Assembly: GCA_028554795.2 (NCBI GenBank) | Contig: CM068825.1 | Coordinates: 97,209,451-97,273,450 of the forward strand | Origin: Sinohyriopsis cumingii | Lineage: Eukaryota; Mollusca; Bivalvia; Unionida; Unionidae | Direction: 5' to 3' | DNA length: 64,000 bases | In this document: positions 1 to 10,669 of the stretch, piece by piece | How positions within the stretch are numbered: the stretch's first letter is position 1 | Layout of the letters: each line of letters starts with the position of its first letter | The notes under the pieces: generated by a model | Databases searched by the model: none | Seen by the model: only the letters and a program-made list of their open reading frames with translations | Told to the model about the DNA's origin: nothing | Made by a program: the position numbers and the translations under genes

Positions 1-1739
1 TGTACTAAAAGAAGAGACCATAGAAACTGTCAAGTGATGGTTTAATGTAAACAATTCAAATGTCATGTAACAAATAATCATCAGTGCACTATCCAAAATG
101 GCTGACTACCGGCACACATCAAAGCAAAATTATCATAATTTTAAAATGTATTATAATATCACATGCATTATATGGGGCAAAAATAAGTTTTTCCCCTCAT
201 TCTGGGTCAACAAATCTTGAGCATTATATGTCAGTGTGCATTACACACACCAAAATACAGTAGTTGAGACTGTTGATGTTCAGCAGGATTCAGTTATCTA
301 TCTCTCTGCTTAAGATCATGTCTCCATTGTGCCCATATATAACATACCCAGTGGCATGGAAAAAGCTGTGATGCATCACAGGGCATAACTCTATTTCTCA
401 ACCAGATACACCAAAAGGCCAGCCAGGTGAATTGCCAGGCAGGCAGCTGACAAGATATGTTTTGCTGCAATGGATAGCTGGAATGCCAGCTCAGTAGTTG
501 GCTAGACGGTGAAAAGCAGTTTCATGAAAAATAATGGTCAAAAGAACTGACCTCTGGTCAATACTTGATTGGTATTGCTGTGTGGAATGGTTGGTCAGCA
601 ACTTTAAAAGCTGCAGGCAGTGACTATAATTAGTAAAATATGTTGATGAGGTCAATATCATTCTCCAGGTACCTAGATATTTTCAAGCCATTCTTGGGTA
701 TTGGGGGGGGGGACATACTCTTACCCATTTGACTGTCAATAATTTTCAGAAATCTCCAGTCAATTCCAACTATTACTGAAATGATATGATGAAGAGAGGG
801 ATAAAAACTCCCCTGAAATTATCAACTGCAAAGTCTCTTCATCTCCAACTTAAGTATTGCATGTGTTGAGTCTAGCACAGATGCTCAGTTCTGTCTCTAG
901 CTGATCATGTGACAGTGGCTGATAGCACAGCCAAAGAATTTCAGGAGGGGTAGATGCCAGCAAAGTATCCCCATACCAGCCACTTAACAGGTTTTTAAAT
1001 GGTGACTCAGGATGTAGGTATCAACTTCAACTTTGCCCATCTCTCTCTCTTCCTTTCAAACTTCTTCACAGCACCGCAGAACAAGAACATGTTACTTCTG
1101 ATTTGTTATGATTGTCCTGACTTCAAATTTCCTGTATTTGGTACATTTCACTGCCAATGTATTTGTGAAATAAAAATAAATGACAAAAAAAAAAACAACA
1201 AACTGAAACGTCACCAAAATATAAAACTACACACATTATAAATATTAAAAATTAAAATGCACAAATTCAAGTATATATGGTACTTTGTGTCATTCACAAG
1301 GTCAGAAAACTATTAAATTGAAAAATATGTATAAAAATTATCCATGAAAATTCAAAACTAAGGTTACCATAACCTTGCAGAAACTTAATTAGCATCAAGT
1401 GGCAATGCAGTGTGATGTCAACTGAACCTCAGTGAATGCTTCCACTGGTAAACATCTGGTAAATGGGTAGCTATCTAGTAATGGAAATGGGAGGTAATTT
1501 GCAGGACACATCCTCTGGAAAGATGGAATATTCATCTTTCCAGGAAGGCTGGACTCGAGAAGTATAGGTGTTTATTTCCTTTAATTTAATCATGGAACAT
1601 ATTTGATGGAGAAATGTTCAAACCCTGGAAGGTGACATTTAATTTCAGCAGCAAACCTGATAACAGACATGGCAGAAATTGTTATTTCCTACTCAGCAAG
1701 ATTCATCATTGATAGAATAAGCAAGACATTAATACTTAC
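1..1739 (-). other. GCN2 intron 2 (partial, no exon seen)
   Basis: This is AT-rich, CpG-poor intronic sequence left of the exon-2 donor. I looked on the minus strand for the next RWD exon and did not find one. There are short A-runs and a G-run near 703 but no recognisable element. Small open frames here have no protein-like features. Confidence 0.6.
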
Positions 1740-1849
1740 TCCTCTGGATACTCTGAAGAACACTTGACCACCATGTCTATCTGTGTGTACACTTCCCCAT
1801 CGTCTGAGTGAGGTTTGAGAGAAAGTCGGATTTCTGGCGGTCTGTCAAC
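1740..1849 (-). CDS. EIF2AK4: GCN2 / EIF2AK4 coding exon 2 (RWD domain, middle)
   Basis: This 110-bp exon lies between a TTTTAAG acceptor and a consensus GTAAGT donor. It starts in phase 0 and ends two bases into a codon. It encodes VDRPPEIRLSLKPHSDDGEV followed by YTQIDMVVKCSSEYPEE. This aligns with the GCN2 RWD pattern of PPEI-L-L-P, then EVYV--DL-VKCP--YP, including the YP pair typical of RWD domains. The next exon should encode the P-I-L strand after YP. I do not see it in bases 1-1739, so the rest of the gene (pseudokinase, kinase, HisRS-like and C-terminal domains) must lie left of the window. Confidence 0.85.
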
Positions 1850-2209
1850 CTTAAAAGCAAGATTAATAAATCAATTAATCAATCAACTGCATTTGTCAAA
1901 TCATCACTCCATGGCTTTTTTTTCTCCAAATAAATGTAAACTGCTCTCAGTTAAGTTGAGATATTGTGATATGACAAACAAATAGCAACACGAGGCCTGA
2001 AACAGTTACTCATTCATTAAAAATTATTTAGTTAAGCATTTTTTTATATCTTACTTTTTTCTCCTTTGCATCATAAACTTAACAGCATAAAGCTCCCATG
2101 CTAGAGTGGATGTTTTACATTATAATAAATGACACAAAGTTACTGATCTCTTATGGTCACCTCTGTCCAGCAACTATGTTTCTTAACTTTTTTCAGGTCC
2201 CTTAATGAT

Positions 2210-3045
2210 GTAATATGTTTCTCTATAAGAGGAAATAGTTCTCATGGAGACAGCTTAAGGTTCCATATGTACAGTGTCTCATCCACATGCTCTGTAATGT
2301 AACCACCATTGATCAAGGAGAGATCAAGATTCATTGAAGTAGTGTCTCATTCTGCTATATCAAAGGCAACAGTTCTCACTGAGAGATAAGAGTTCATGGA
2401 AATACTTTGTCTTATATCACTATGATACAGCCCCACCATATCAGAGGTAATAGTTCTCAGTGAAAGAAATAAGAGTTCCATGGAGTACACACTATGCTAT
2501 ATTAGAGCTAGTTTTTCTCTGTGAGAGGGATAAAGGTTCCATGGAGTACAATGTCAGACTATGTCTCACCCACACACCCTGCTATGGCACAGCTACACTA
2601 TATCAGAGAATGAGATAAGGGTTCCATGGAGCATAGTCTCATCCACACACCCAGCTATGACAAAGCTCCACCATGTCAGAGTTAATAGTTCTCAGAGAGT
2701 GATATGGGCTTCATGGTGTATAGGGTCTCACACATGCCCTGTCACCCTGCTATTGCTTAACCTCACTATATCACTGTCTCATCCTGCTATAATATAGCCA
2801 ACTATATTACATGTAATTGTTTTTACTGAGAGATAAGTTTTATTGGGAATATAAGGTCTCACCCACACACCATGCTATGGCACAGCCCCGCAATATCAGA
2901 GATAATAGTTCCAAGAGAGATAAGGGTTCCATGGAGTACACTGCCTCATCATGATATAATATAGTCCTACTATATAAGAGGTAGTTGTTTCTGCTGAGAG
3001 ATAAGGTTTCTAAAAAGTATAAAGTCTCACCCTACTGCTTTACAA
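2210..3045. repeat. Degenerate tandem repeat, period about 100 bp
   Basis: About eight diverged copies carry the same landmarks in order: an ATAGTTCTC-like word, GAGAGATAAGGGTTCCATGG, a TACA-TGTCTCA segment, then CACACACC-TGCTATG and CAGCCCCACCATATCAGAG. Copies differ by many substitutions and indels, so this is an old array. It lies in GCN2 intron 1. Open reading frames across it are by-products of the repeat. Confidence 0.75.
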
Positions 3046-3251
3046 TATCAGACCTGGAAATAACAGAACGCAACATTTTCAGAAAGAATCATAATATGAC
3101 AATGCTAACACTACATTTTCCGCCAGGAAAGTGATATATATTTGCTAATGCATCTGAGATAAAAATGCTCAGCAGTAATTAAAGCTCAATATGACCTTAA
3201 AGTTCAATTTTGACCTTCAAAAATGGGGTGTAATCCCCTGAACAGTATTGC

Positions 3252-3502
3252 TGTTGTTGTTGTAGGGTTTAACACCATTTTTCAGCACACGATAGGCTAT
3301 ACATGGCGGCCAGTATCAATGGTAGAGGAAGAACCCGGAGAAAAACCCCAGGAAGAACCACCGACCCACGAGAAGCTACTGGCAAGCTTTCTCACATACC
3401 CACATTGGCCGAATCCGAGACTCGAAACCCACGCAGACAGAGGTGAGATGGCAGTGATCCGTAACGGAAAGCGCTTTAGACCACTCGGCCACTCGGGCCC
3501 CC
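3252..3502 (-). mobile_element. tRNA-derived SINE, copy 1 (minus orientation)
   Basis: This 251-bp element is flanked by a perfect 12-bp target duplication, GAACAGTATTGC, at 3240-3251 and 3503-3514. On the minus strand it starts GGGGGCCCGAGTGGCCGAG. It has a pol III A box (TGGCCGAGTGG), a B box resembling GGTTTCGAGTCTCGG, a conserved centre containing GAAAGCTTGCCAGTAGC and CCTCCACCATT, and ends in an (ACA)n-type tail. Head and tail sequence plus target duplication show LINE-mediated insertion. The shared 3' half ending GGTGTTAAACCC resembles SINE tails common in molluscs (recalled, not searched). Confidence 0.92.
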
Positions 3503-4890
3503 GAACAGTATTGCATCATCATTAAAAGTTTCATATTTTCACTGTAGTACGCAAAGTTTTTTTTTCAAAGAAATGTAAATGGTTACTTAAAATTAACACT
3601 GTACTTGAATATCAACAGAATTTGTGGACTATACTAATAAAGATTCCAACTCCAATCCACATGCTGTTCACATAACCATTAAGTAAACATATAGTCAATG
3701 GTTAGGGCTCTAGAAAAGACCTGAAAGGACCAAAAATACTTGCATTTGGCTTCAACTCCACCAATTTTTCTTCTGTTATACGAAAAATCATGATTTTTGT
3801 ATATAGCTGCATGATTCATGAACAGGTTCTGCACCACAGGACCTTCACACCAAATTTGGGACAACAGGGATCTCTGAGTAATACTTGTATATCATTATGA
3901 GAAACTGCCTCCTTTCATTACGAGTATAGTTCCAGTAATGCTATATTGGCAAGATGACAATTATAACAAGGGTAATTTTTCCCCCAAGTTTATTACAAAA
4001 TTAAATAAATCCAAGGTGGATGGAGTGGCTTATAAGATAACACCATATTAAGTAAATTTTCAAACATTTTGCCTCAAAGTAGAGAAATTGGATAGTGTCC
4101 TTTTTATACAGTAAACAAGCTCAGTCAGGGCAAACAATTCCTTGCACACAAAAATTCTTAATGCATAATATCCGTATAGTGGATCACAAGATATAGCCCT
4201 TGTTCCTGCTCTTCTATTTCAAGTTTTTCATTATGTACTACAACTTTATTAGCAAAGGTACAAAGCATGCACATCCAAATCAAAACATTTCTAAAATGAA
4301 ACATGAAGTTGTCTTCTGGATTCCACTAAGACACTTTCCAATTTGGCAACCCAAATCAAGTGCAGTATTCCCCATATGGATACAAGACTGACAGTAAATC
4401 AAAAACATTGATGTCAAAGCTGTGTGTTGAGTTACTTTTTTTAAATTAACCATTTCACTGCAATAAAAAGTGTTGATCAAATTTTTCATCTTGGATGCAC
4501 AAATGTATGTAAAGGGAAACAATGAGGTGCATTGCGAGATAAACCAAACCAAGTGAATTAGGTTCAAGTATTCCTAATCTCAGGCTTATTATGATCTACA
4601 ACAAGTGTGCAAATAATAAAGTTTTCCTTGCATCATTAGCAAAAATAAAAATGAGAGCAAAAATAAATAAATGAATATTAAGAAATAAAAACATGAAGAA
4701 TGTATTATTTTGATTGAAAAACTGACACAATAACACACTCATGAGGTATTATAAAATGTAGAAAAACTTGTCCTGTCATGGTGCTGTGATGTTTCGAGAC
4801 TTTCCAAAATAGAGTGGACAGAAACCACATTAGTACAACATTCCATCAATCAACAAGAGTTCATTTAAAGTAATGACACTCTACTGGGTG

Positions 4891-5136
4891 GGGGCCCTGA
4901 ATGGCCGAGTGGTCTAAAGCGCTCTCCGTTACGGATCACTGCCATCTCACCTCTGTCTGCATGGGTTCGAGTCTCGGATTCGGCCAATGTGGATATGTGA
5001 GAAAGCTTGCCAGTAGCTTCTCAAGGGTCGGTGGTTCTTTCTGGGGATTTCCCGGGTTCTTCCTCCACCATTAATACTGGCCGCCATGTATAGCCTATCG
5101 TGTGCCGAAAAATGGTGTTAAACCCTACAACAACAA
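4891..5136 (+). mobile_element. tRNA-derived SINE, copy 2
   Basis: Same family as the copy at 3252-3502, in the opposite orientation. It starts GGGGCCCTGAATGGCCGAG and ends in CAACAA. The 12-bp target duplication CTCTACTGGGTG is at 4879-4890 and 5137-5148. The tRNA-like head has an A box at about 4902-4912 and a B box (GGGTTCGAGTCTC) near 4962-4974. It sits at the edge of a block of the ~145-bp dispersed repeat. Confidence 0.92.
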
Positions 5137-5149
5137 CTCTACTGGGTGA

Positions 5150-7480
5150 AAATTTCCAGGAATTCCTCACAAGCCTATTTATTCCTTTCAACCGTCAAGT
5201 GTTGAAACCATCTCTGATATTTTTCAGCGCTAACAAGAATTTCAAATAAGCTGCTATGGTACACATACTGGATGTCAGCTTGTCAACATTTTCACTCAGG
5301 ACAAAGCATTAAAAGTCCTTTTATAAAACACTATGTCATAATGCTCATCCATTTGGGGGCTAATGACAACTTTTTTCAGCAGCAATCATGTCAGCCACAG
5401 TGCATGTATGACTGGCAACATTTTCATTTAGGACTTGGAGACAACCCCCATGCCATAATGATGATCCATTTGTGGGGTGTGAGAAGAGGTGGGTAGTGAC
5501 AATGTGGCTTTTAAGACAGTTATGGCGGACATAAATGATGTATGACTTCAACCAATTTCATTCAGGACCAACCAGATATCATAAGAAATCTGTAATATTT
5601 TTTCAGGAAAACAAACAAAGTTATCCTAGTGGTGTCATTCAAGGTATTCTACAGTGTCATCCACACAATGGGTTAAATTATAAAAAAATCTATTCTTACT
5701 TGTTTATGTTATCATGGATACAAGACAGTACAATGATAAACCAGTCAAGACCACTGACGAGTGTCCAACTGCTATCAACATGTTCAACAGAATGCAACTA
5801 AATAAATGTTCGGGTCAAAATTCACTTGTTTAAGTGACCCCTGGGTCAATTATGTTCATTCTGAAAATTCCATCACAAACTTGTGGATACTGTTGTGTGT
5901 CAGAAATGCACCATTACCATTCAGAACCATCTAAATCTTGCACAAAGTGTTTTAATGAAAACCCCTTCTTAGTGCCAATGTGTATGCAAGAAGAGAAGAA
6001 TCTGGAGATGGTGATGGTGAAATGTTGGAAGTCAGATGAGCAGCATATACATTAAAATAGTTATGTATTGCCGTAGAGTTTTGGGGGCCCGGAGTGGCCG
6101 AACGGTCTAAAACACTCTCCGTTACGGAACACTGCCATCTCACCTCTGTCTGCGTGGGTTCGAGTCTCGGATTCGGCTAATGTGGGTATGTGAGAAAGCT
6201 TGCCAGTAGCTTCTCGTGGGTCAGTGGTTCTTTCAGGGGTTTTCCCGGGTTCTTCCTCCACCATTAATACTGGCTGCCATGTATAGCTTATCGTGTGCTG
6301 AAAAATGGCATCAAACCACACAACACCAACCTGTTTTAAAGAAAGCTCCATGATGACTCAAGAAAAGTAGCCATATAAATATTTATAGTATAGACATCAA
6401 GGTAATTATACTGGTGGTTGTAGCAGCATCAATATAATGCTGGAACAAGTATACCTTACAAAAAAGTACTTGTTTAAAATTCAAAAATGTCAGTATAATC
6501 ATACCTTCTGGACAAGAATCCATAACACTATTTTCAAGATGGAAGATATGCTGGACATACTGTGTGTCAGAGCAACATCATTTTGATTTAATGCCAACCA
6601 AATATGATATGAAATTGTTTGGTACAAACCCCATGTAGCTATTGCTAGAAGAAGCGATAAACAGCTTTGGTGACCATGCTGGTGGTCGAATTAGCATCAT
6701 TTTCATTTAGAACCATGTTGACATCACAAGTCAGCAAGTAAATTCCTATGTAGATACAGCAATCCATTCAAAAGGACAAGACTTTCAAGATGGCTACCAT
6801 GGTAACCATACTGGATGTCATATTAATACTTGCCTCACTTAGAACCAACTAGGCATACCAAGTTTCTACTGAAAACCCGATGCTGATAAATCCATCCATT
6901 TAGAAGACTATTGGCTAACAAGGTTTTCACAATTGGATGTGCATGTTGCAAGAAGCACTATTCTCATTTAGACCAACGAGACATACAAAGAAGTCTTAGA
7001 GTGAAAACTCAATGTTGATTTGTCTGTCTGTTCACAAAGAGTAGAAATACAATTCTTTCAAGATAGAGGCCTAACTGTATGTCAGATCAGCACTGTAATT
7101 TAGAACCAACTAGACAAAATAGGAAGTTCTTGAGCGAAAACATCATATCAATAGAACCATCTGTTTAGGTTAAAAGTTGTGATATTTTCAAGATGGCCAC
7201 CATGGTGGTCATTTTGGATGTCAGATTGGCACACAGAACCATCTTGACATTATAATAAATCTTTTAGTGAAACCCCCATGTCTATATGACAATTCATTTA
7301 GAAGGAGCATAAATAACAAAATTTTCAAAATGACCACCATGACAGCTTGTCATCTTCGTAGCAAAAACCCTATGCTGATATGACCATTAATTTAGGACTA
7401 GTAACAACAAGATTTTCAGTAAGGACCAACTAGATTTATAATGAATATGCCTCTAAAATTTGCTGGCAATCCTCCCATTA
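5150..7480. repeat. ~145-bp dispersed satellite-like repeat, block A
   Basis: This is a run of diverged monomers with a recognisable order: TTTTCAAGATGG-CACCATGG, then TGGATGTCAGAT, CATTTTCATTTAGGACCAAC, AGACATCATAAGAAGTCTTT, AGTGAAAACCCCATGT, GATATGACCATCCATT. Landmarks recur at roughly 130-165 bp or multiples of that. It is interrupted by the SINE at 6083-6330. Its left edge (CTTCCAGGAATTC through GTGTTGAAACCAT) recurs at 53450-53510, which hints at a defined unit boundary. It is non-coding. Confidence 0.75.
6083..6330 (+). mobile_element. tRNA-derived SINE, copy 3 (older, diverged tail)
   Basis: Same SINE family, with the tRNA-like head GGGGGCCCGGAGTGGCCGAA, the GGGTTCGAGTCTC B box and the conserved 3' half. 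The tail is diverged (CACAACACCAAC) and I find no clear target duplication, so this copy is probably older or its flank has decayed. It interrupts a block of the ~145-bp dispersed repeat. Confidence 0.88.
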
Positions 7481-9213
7481 TCTTAGTAGTAGCAAAAACA
7501 AACTTGTGCTAATTGATGATGGCTGGATGCCAGATGAAAGACCATCATTTATGCAAAGCCAAAAGTAACATCATTTCAACAGGCACAAATTTAGTTCTGC
7601 ATAACTATTGAGCGACAATGTTTCAAATCTAAGCCAATGACTCTACCTTCCTTTTCAGTAATAACCATCCAAAAGCCTTCCAATAGGAATCAATGCAGCA
7701 TAAGTAGCTACTTACAGAGATTCTACCCTAACTGAAAAAACCAATGGGCTCAAACTCTCATATTGGCACCAAATATGGTCAGAGTACAAATACTTAAGTG
7801 CTAAAATCTATGCAATGAAGCCACTTCCACTGGATTGATTCCTGTACAAAGGTGTCAGAGTAGGGTGGGTGGAGGGACTCTAGCAATACCAACAGGTAAG
7901 TATTACATCATTAAATTTAGTTCATTTTACCCTCTCAAAAAAATACATTTTAATATCTGTTCAGAGATCTCGGAAACGCTTAATTACGCATATTTGGATG
8001 CCAATTTTTGATCTGGGACTCAGAAAATCACTTAGGCTGCTATAAATGGAAACCAAGGTCAAAAATTTAAGTAGAAACTAGCATGTTTCCTGGAAATAGG
8101 GCAGCTGCTATAAATAGAACATAAATGTGTTAGGAAAGTGCACATAAGTCTATGGACAAGCGTACTCTTATGTCGTAGTTGTGTAGATGTCACCTTTTCT
8201 AGAATATGTTCTGAAATATTAATGGGATGTTAATAAAAATGAGAAAATAAATTATTAATATTTTTGGGAAGGGGATATACAGAAAACGCATAATCCAAAT
8301 ACAATTACGCAAGACATAGTTTAGTGAAAAAAGCGCAATGGTTATGCCAAAAGCATAAGCATAATGCCAAAAGCATAATGGTTGGCATGTATGCATCTGC
8401 TAAAAATATTCGCTCTATGACTGGTGTCTGTCGCAGTTTGGATTAGAATAGTTATAATACAGGGTGCAAACAATATGAGGCAAGCAAGTGAATCTATGGT
8501 TTTCCCCAAGAGAACAAAATTCAACAATACAAATTTTCTTCAACATTCCAAAATGTTGTTATCAATAGAAAGCAATATTAAAAGTAAAGAAATGTCATCC
8601 AATATAGTAACCAATGTGATCTGGTGGAAAAATGTTGACCTGTCATGCAAAAAATCCAGAATCAACTACCCGAACTTTTAATTTTATTTTTATTGTATGC
8701 TTTGTTATCTTGCATAATTTACGAATTATGTTTCATTTACAATGCAAATGTACATTTAATGTGCAAATATCTACACATAACAATGCAAAACATAAATGGT
8801 AAACAGCGATTTTTTCAAACTAAAAATGCACTTCAGCTAGCCAACATATCTGACCTTTGAACCAAAAACAAAATTGTGTATGTTCGGAGTCAATAACAGA
8901 ACAAGTTTGTAGGTGACAATATTGGAATTTTCACCCATGAGATTCAATCAATATTTGAAAATTTGTATTCTACCACAAGTCAAGAAGTATAGCACTGTAC
9001 AAGTTTTTACTACAGTGACTTGCAAATATTAATGCAGTTGCAAAAATGAGTACATTTCGCAGTTCAGGTATGTGACAGCCATACAAATAGCTTAACGTAA
9101 ATTACATGCCCTGCTTCTTTCTAAATGAGATACATTATGGCCATGCAAATTGTCCATGGCAGTTAAAGGTGCATGGCAGCCATGGAAACAGCCTCAGCCC
9201 CTCACACACACAT

Positions 9214-9214
<1 letters not shown>

Positions 9215-9262
<48 letters not shown>
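9215..9262. repeat. (AT)n microsatellite
   Basis: Uninterrupted alternating AT of about 48 bp in GCN2 intron 1. Confidence 0.95.
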
Positions 9263-9264
<2 letters not shown>

Positions 9265-9665
9265 CCCTACTGCATGTGCATGTTTGAGTTCCATTACTTT
9301 ACATTTGCACAATCAATTTTCATGTTAATATCAACTGATAAGCAATAACAAACTGTACAAAGTAATGTATCTATTATTTGTAGTTTAGTCTTCCTTTACT
9401 TGAATTTCTATAACATTTTAATTGTATTTTCGTCATCTCCATTACTGTACTTTACTGTGTTTTGGAAGACTGGATATACATGACCGATGCTAAGCTCGTT
9501 TTGTAATGAACTTTGCCGATTTCAGAATGGAACAGAAACAAGAATTTTGCTTTTTACAGAACTTTTTATAACTGTTATTGCTTTGTTGTTTTTTTCTTGT
9601 TGTTTTCTTTAAAATGAGGAAACGTCAAACTCATAGGATGGCAATGATGATTTAATGTGGGTACT

Positions 9666-9712
9666 GTTGGCGACTAGTGCAATAAGTCAAGTTGGCGACT
9701 AGTGCAATAAGT
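9666..9712. repeat. 25-bp tandem duplication near the GCN2 exon 1 donor
   Basis: The 22-base word beginning GTTGGCGACTAGTGCAATAA occurs at 9666-9687 and again at 9691-9712, separated by CAA. It is about 60 bp downstream of the GCN2 exon 1 donor on the minus strand. Perfect copies indicate a recent duplication. Confidence 0.9.
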
Positions 9713-9772
9713 AACAACTTTAAAGTTCAGTATAACCAGTATGTAAATGCTAGTCATAGCAAAATCTCGAAC

Positions 9773-9877
9773 CTTCCAAGCAGATTTCTTGCGCAAATCC
9801 ACGAAGTCTTCGAGAAATATGGCTTGCAGAACTTGCAACTCATCTTTCTGACGTTCCTTATAGGATTCTAACGCCAT
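9773..9877 (-). CDS. EIF2AK4: GCN2 / EIF2AK4 coding exon 1 (start of RWD domain)
   Basis: This is the first coding exon of the eIF2-alpha kinase GCN2, which senses uncharged tRNA and phosphorylates eIF2-alpha in the cytoplasm. It encodes 35 residues beginning MALESYKERQKDELQ and ending at SAWK. They match the start of the GCN2 RWD domain, the segment that in other species binds GCN1 (family knowledge): a charged lead-in, then an ELQ-LQAIF core and DF-DLR. The ATG at 9877 has A at -3 and G at +4, and an in-frame TGA lies two codons upstream, so the start is firm. The donor after the AAG codon is GTTCGAG, a weak site, but joining it to exon 2 in phase 0 restores continuous RWD homology. IMPACT, RNF14, RNF25 and RWDD proteins also carry RWD domains; the PPEI continuation in exon 2 fits GCN2 best. 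Confidence 0.85.
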
Positions 9878-9888
9878 GATTCAATCAT
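9868..9888 (-). promoter_or_regulatory. Possible overlapping uORF at the GCN2 start
   Basis: An ATG at 9888-9886 lies 11 bases upstream of the GCN2 ATG, in another frame. It opens a 6-codon frame (MIESWR) ending with TAG at 9870-9868, so it overlaps the main start codon. It has G at -3 and A at +4, weaker than the main ATG (A at -3, G at +4), so leaky scanning is plausible. It matters only if the mRNA begins upstream of 9888, which the sequence alone cannot show. Confidence 0.45.
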
Positions 9889-10140
9889 GGCAACCTTAGT
9901 TGCCTACGAAGGCTCATTTCTCAAATGACAGTATCCGATATGTCCCTTTTCTTCCATCAAGACCACTGGTTTTGAATATCGCGGATATAATGTCTTATGA
10001 AACCGGAAATGTTCGACACTGGAAGCACTGGTTACGTCTAGTCTGGTTCCCCTGATTCGATTACTCCCTGAGTTGCACTCCGATACAAGTTTACGCGGAT
10101 TACAACGCGGGAAGCACAAAAGGCCGGGAACCAGACTTCG
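9878..10140 (-). promoter_or_regulatory. CpG-richer GCN2 upstream / promoter region
   Basis: Directly upstream of the GCN2 ATG the sequence changes from CpG-poor to visibly CpG-containing (many CG dinucleotides from about 9910 to 10150) and is less AT-rich. In invertebrate genomes this often marks a constitutive promoter or 5' UTR. I see no clear TATA box. Open frames here on both strands show no domain and are probably chance. A second, divergent first exon on the plus strand is possible but not supported. Confidence 0.4.
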
Positions 10141-10357
10141 GTTACAGCGGCTGAAGTTAAACTATCAAATCGGCGACCAAAAAAATGTTACTTGGCAGAA
10201 ATATTTAAAAGGGAAAAAAAACATTCTAGGTAATGAAAACGATTGCAAGACTTTGTACAGTGCAAGAACAAGAAGTAATTACCAGTCTTTTTTTTTCTTC
10301 ATCTGACATTAATTGTGGCGGCCACCAGTAATTTAAGTCAGAAAAAAAGACGGAGAA

Positions 10358-10636
10358 TTATTAGCAGCATAGAGAGGGTGAACAGACCCTTTGCTGAAAC
10401 GTCAGTTTTTAAAAATAAAGCTTCCTACGAAAATGAAAAATATCAGGACAATAACGTCAAACTGAAGCCTGTAACTAAAACCGAGAGTTTCTCTAGTTGG
10501 GTTATTTTTTATTTTATTTTTATGAAGTTTTTTTGTGTTACTTTATCTTTGTCGTTCGTGTTTTTCTAACTTTGTATGAGCGTTCGTTTACCCGCCGGAC
10601 GTTTCATTGAGGTCGCACCCTCTCTGCTGCTGTAAT
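10358..10636. repeat. Inverted repeat, ~40-bp arms, ~195-bp spacer
   Basis: The left arm (10358-10402) contains CAGCATAGAGAGGGTG and ends AAACGTC. The right arm (10598-10636) read in reverse complement contains CAGCAGAGAGGGTG and ends AAACGTC. The order of matching words is conserved with a small length difference in the middle. It could be a small foldback element or a decayed terminal repeat next to the Polinton-like element. There is no clear target duplication. Confidence 0.5.
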
Positions 10637-10669
10637 GTCTGAGTAATTAAATCAGTATTATATTAGTCT

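Larger units (their letters stand above)
1850..9772 (-). other. GCN2 intron 1 (about 7.9 kb, repeat-filled)
   Basis: This is the intron between the two GCN2 exons. It holds a degenerate tandem repeat (2210-3045), three tRNA-derived SINEs (3252-3502, 4891-5136, 6083-6330), a block of the ~145-bp dispersed repeat (5150-7480), an AT microsatellite (9215-9262) and a 25-bp duplication (9666-9712). In 3515-4880 and 7500-9200 I see only unremarkable AT-rich sequence. Confidence 0.75.

Noticed and set aside
3223-3525. 100-codon open frame reading through a SINE
   Set aside because: The frame is produced by the minus-oriented SINE at 3252-3502 and has no domain; the same happens at 6061-6351 and 39788-39979.
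4891-5136. Functional tRNA gene at the SINE head
   Set aside because: A and B boxes are present, but the sequence continues into a conserved SINE body, has target duplications and recurs in several copies.
10073-10569. Divergent first exon on the plus strand opposite GCN2
   Set aside because: The open frame at 10073-10306 shows no domain, and the frame from 10315 lacks an ATG start and runs into the inverted repeat; CpG content alone is not enough.
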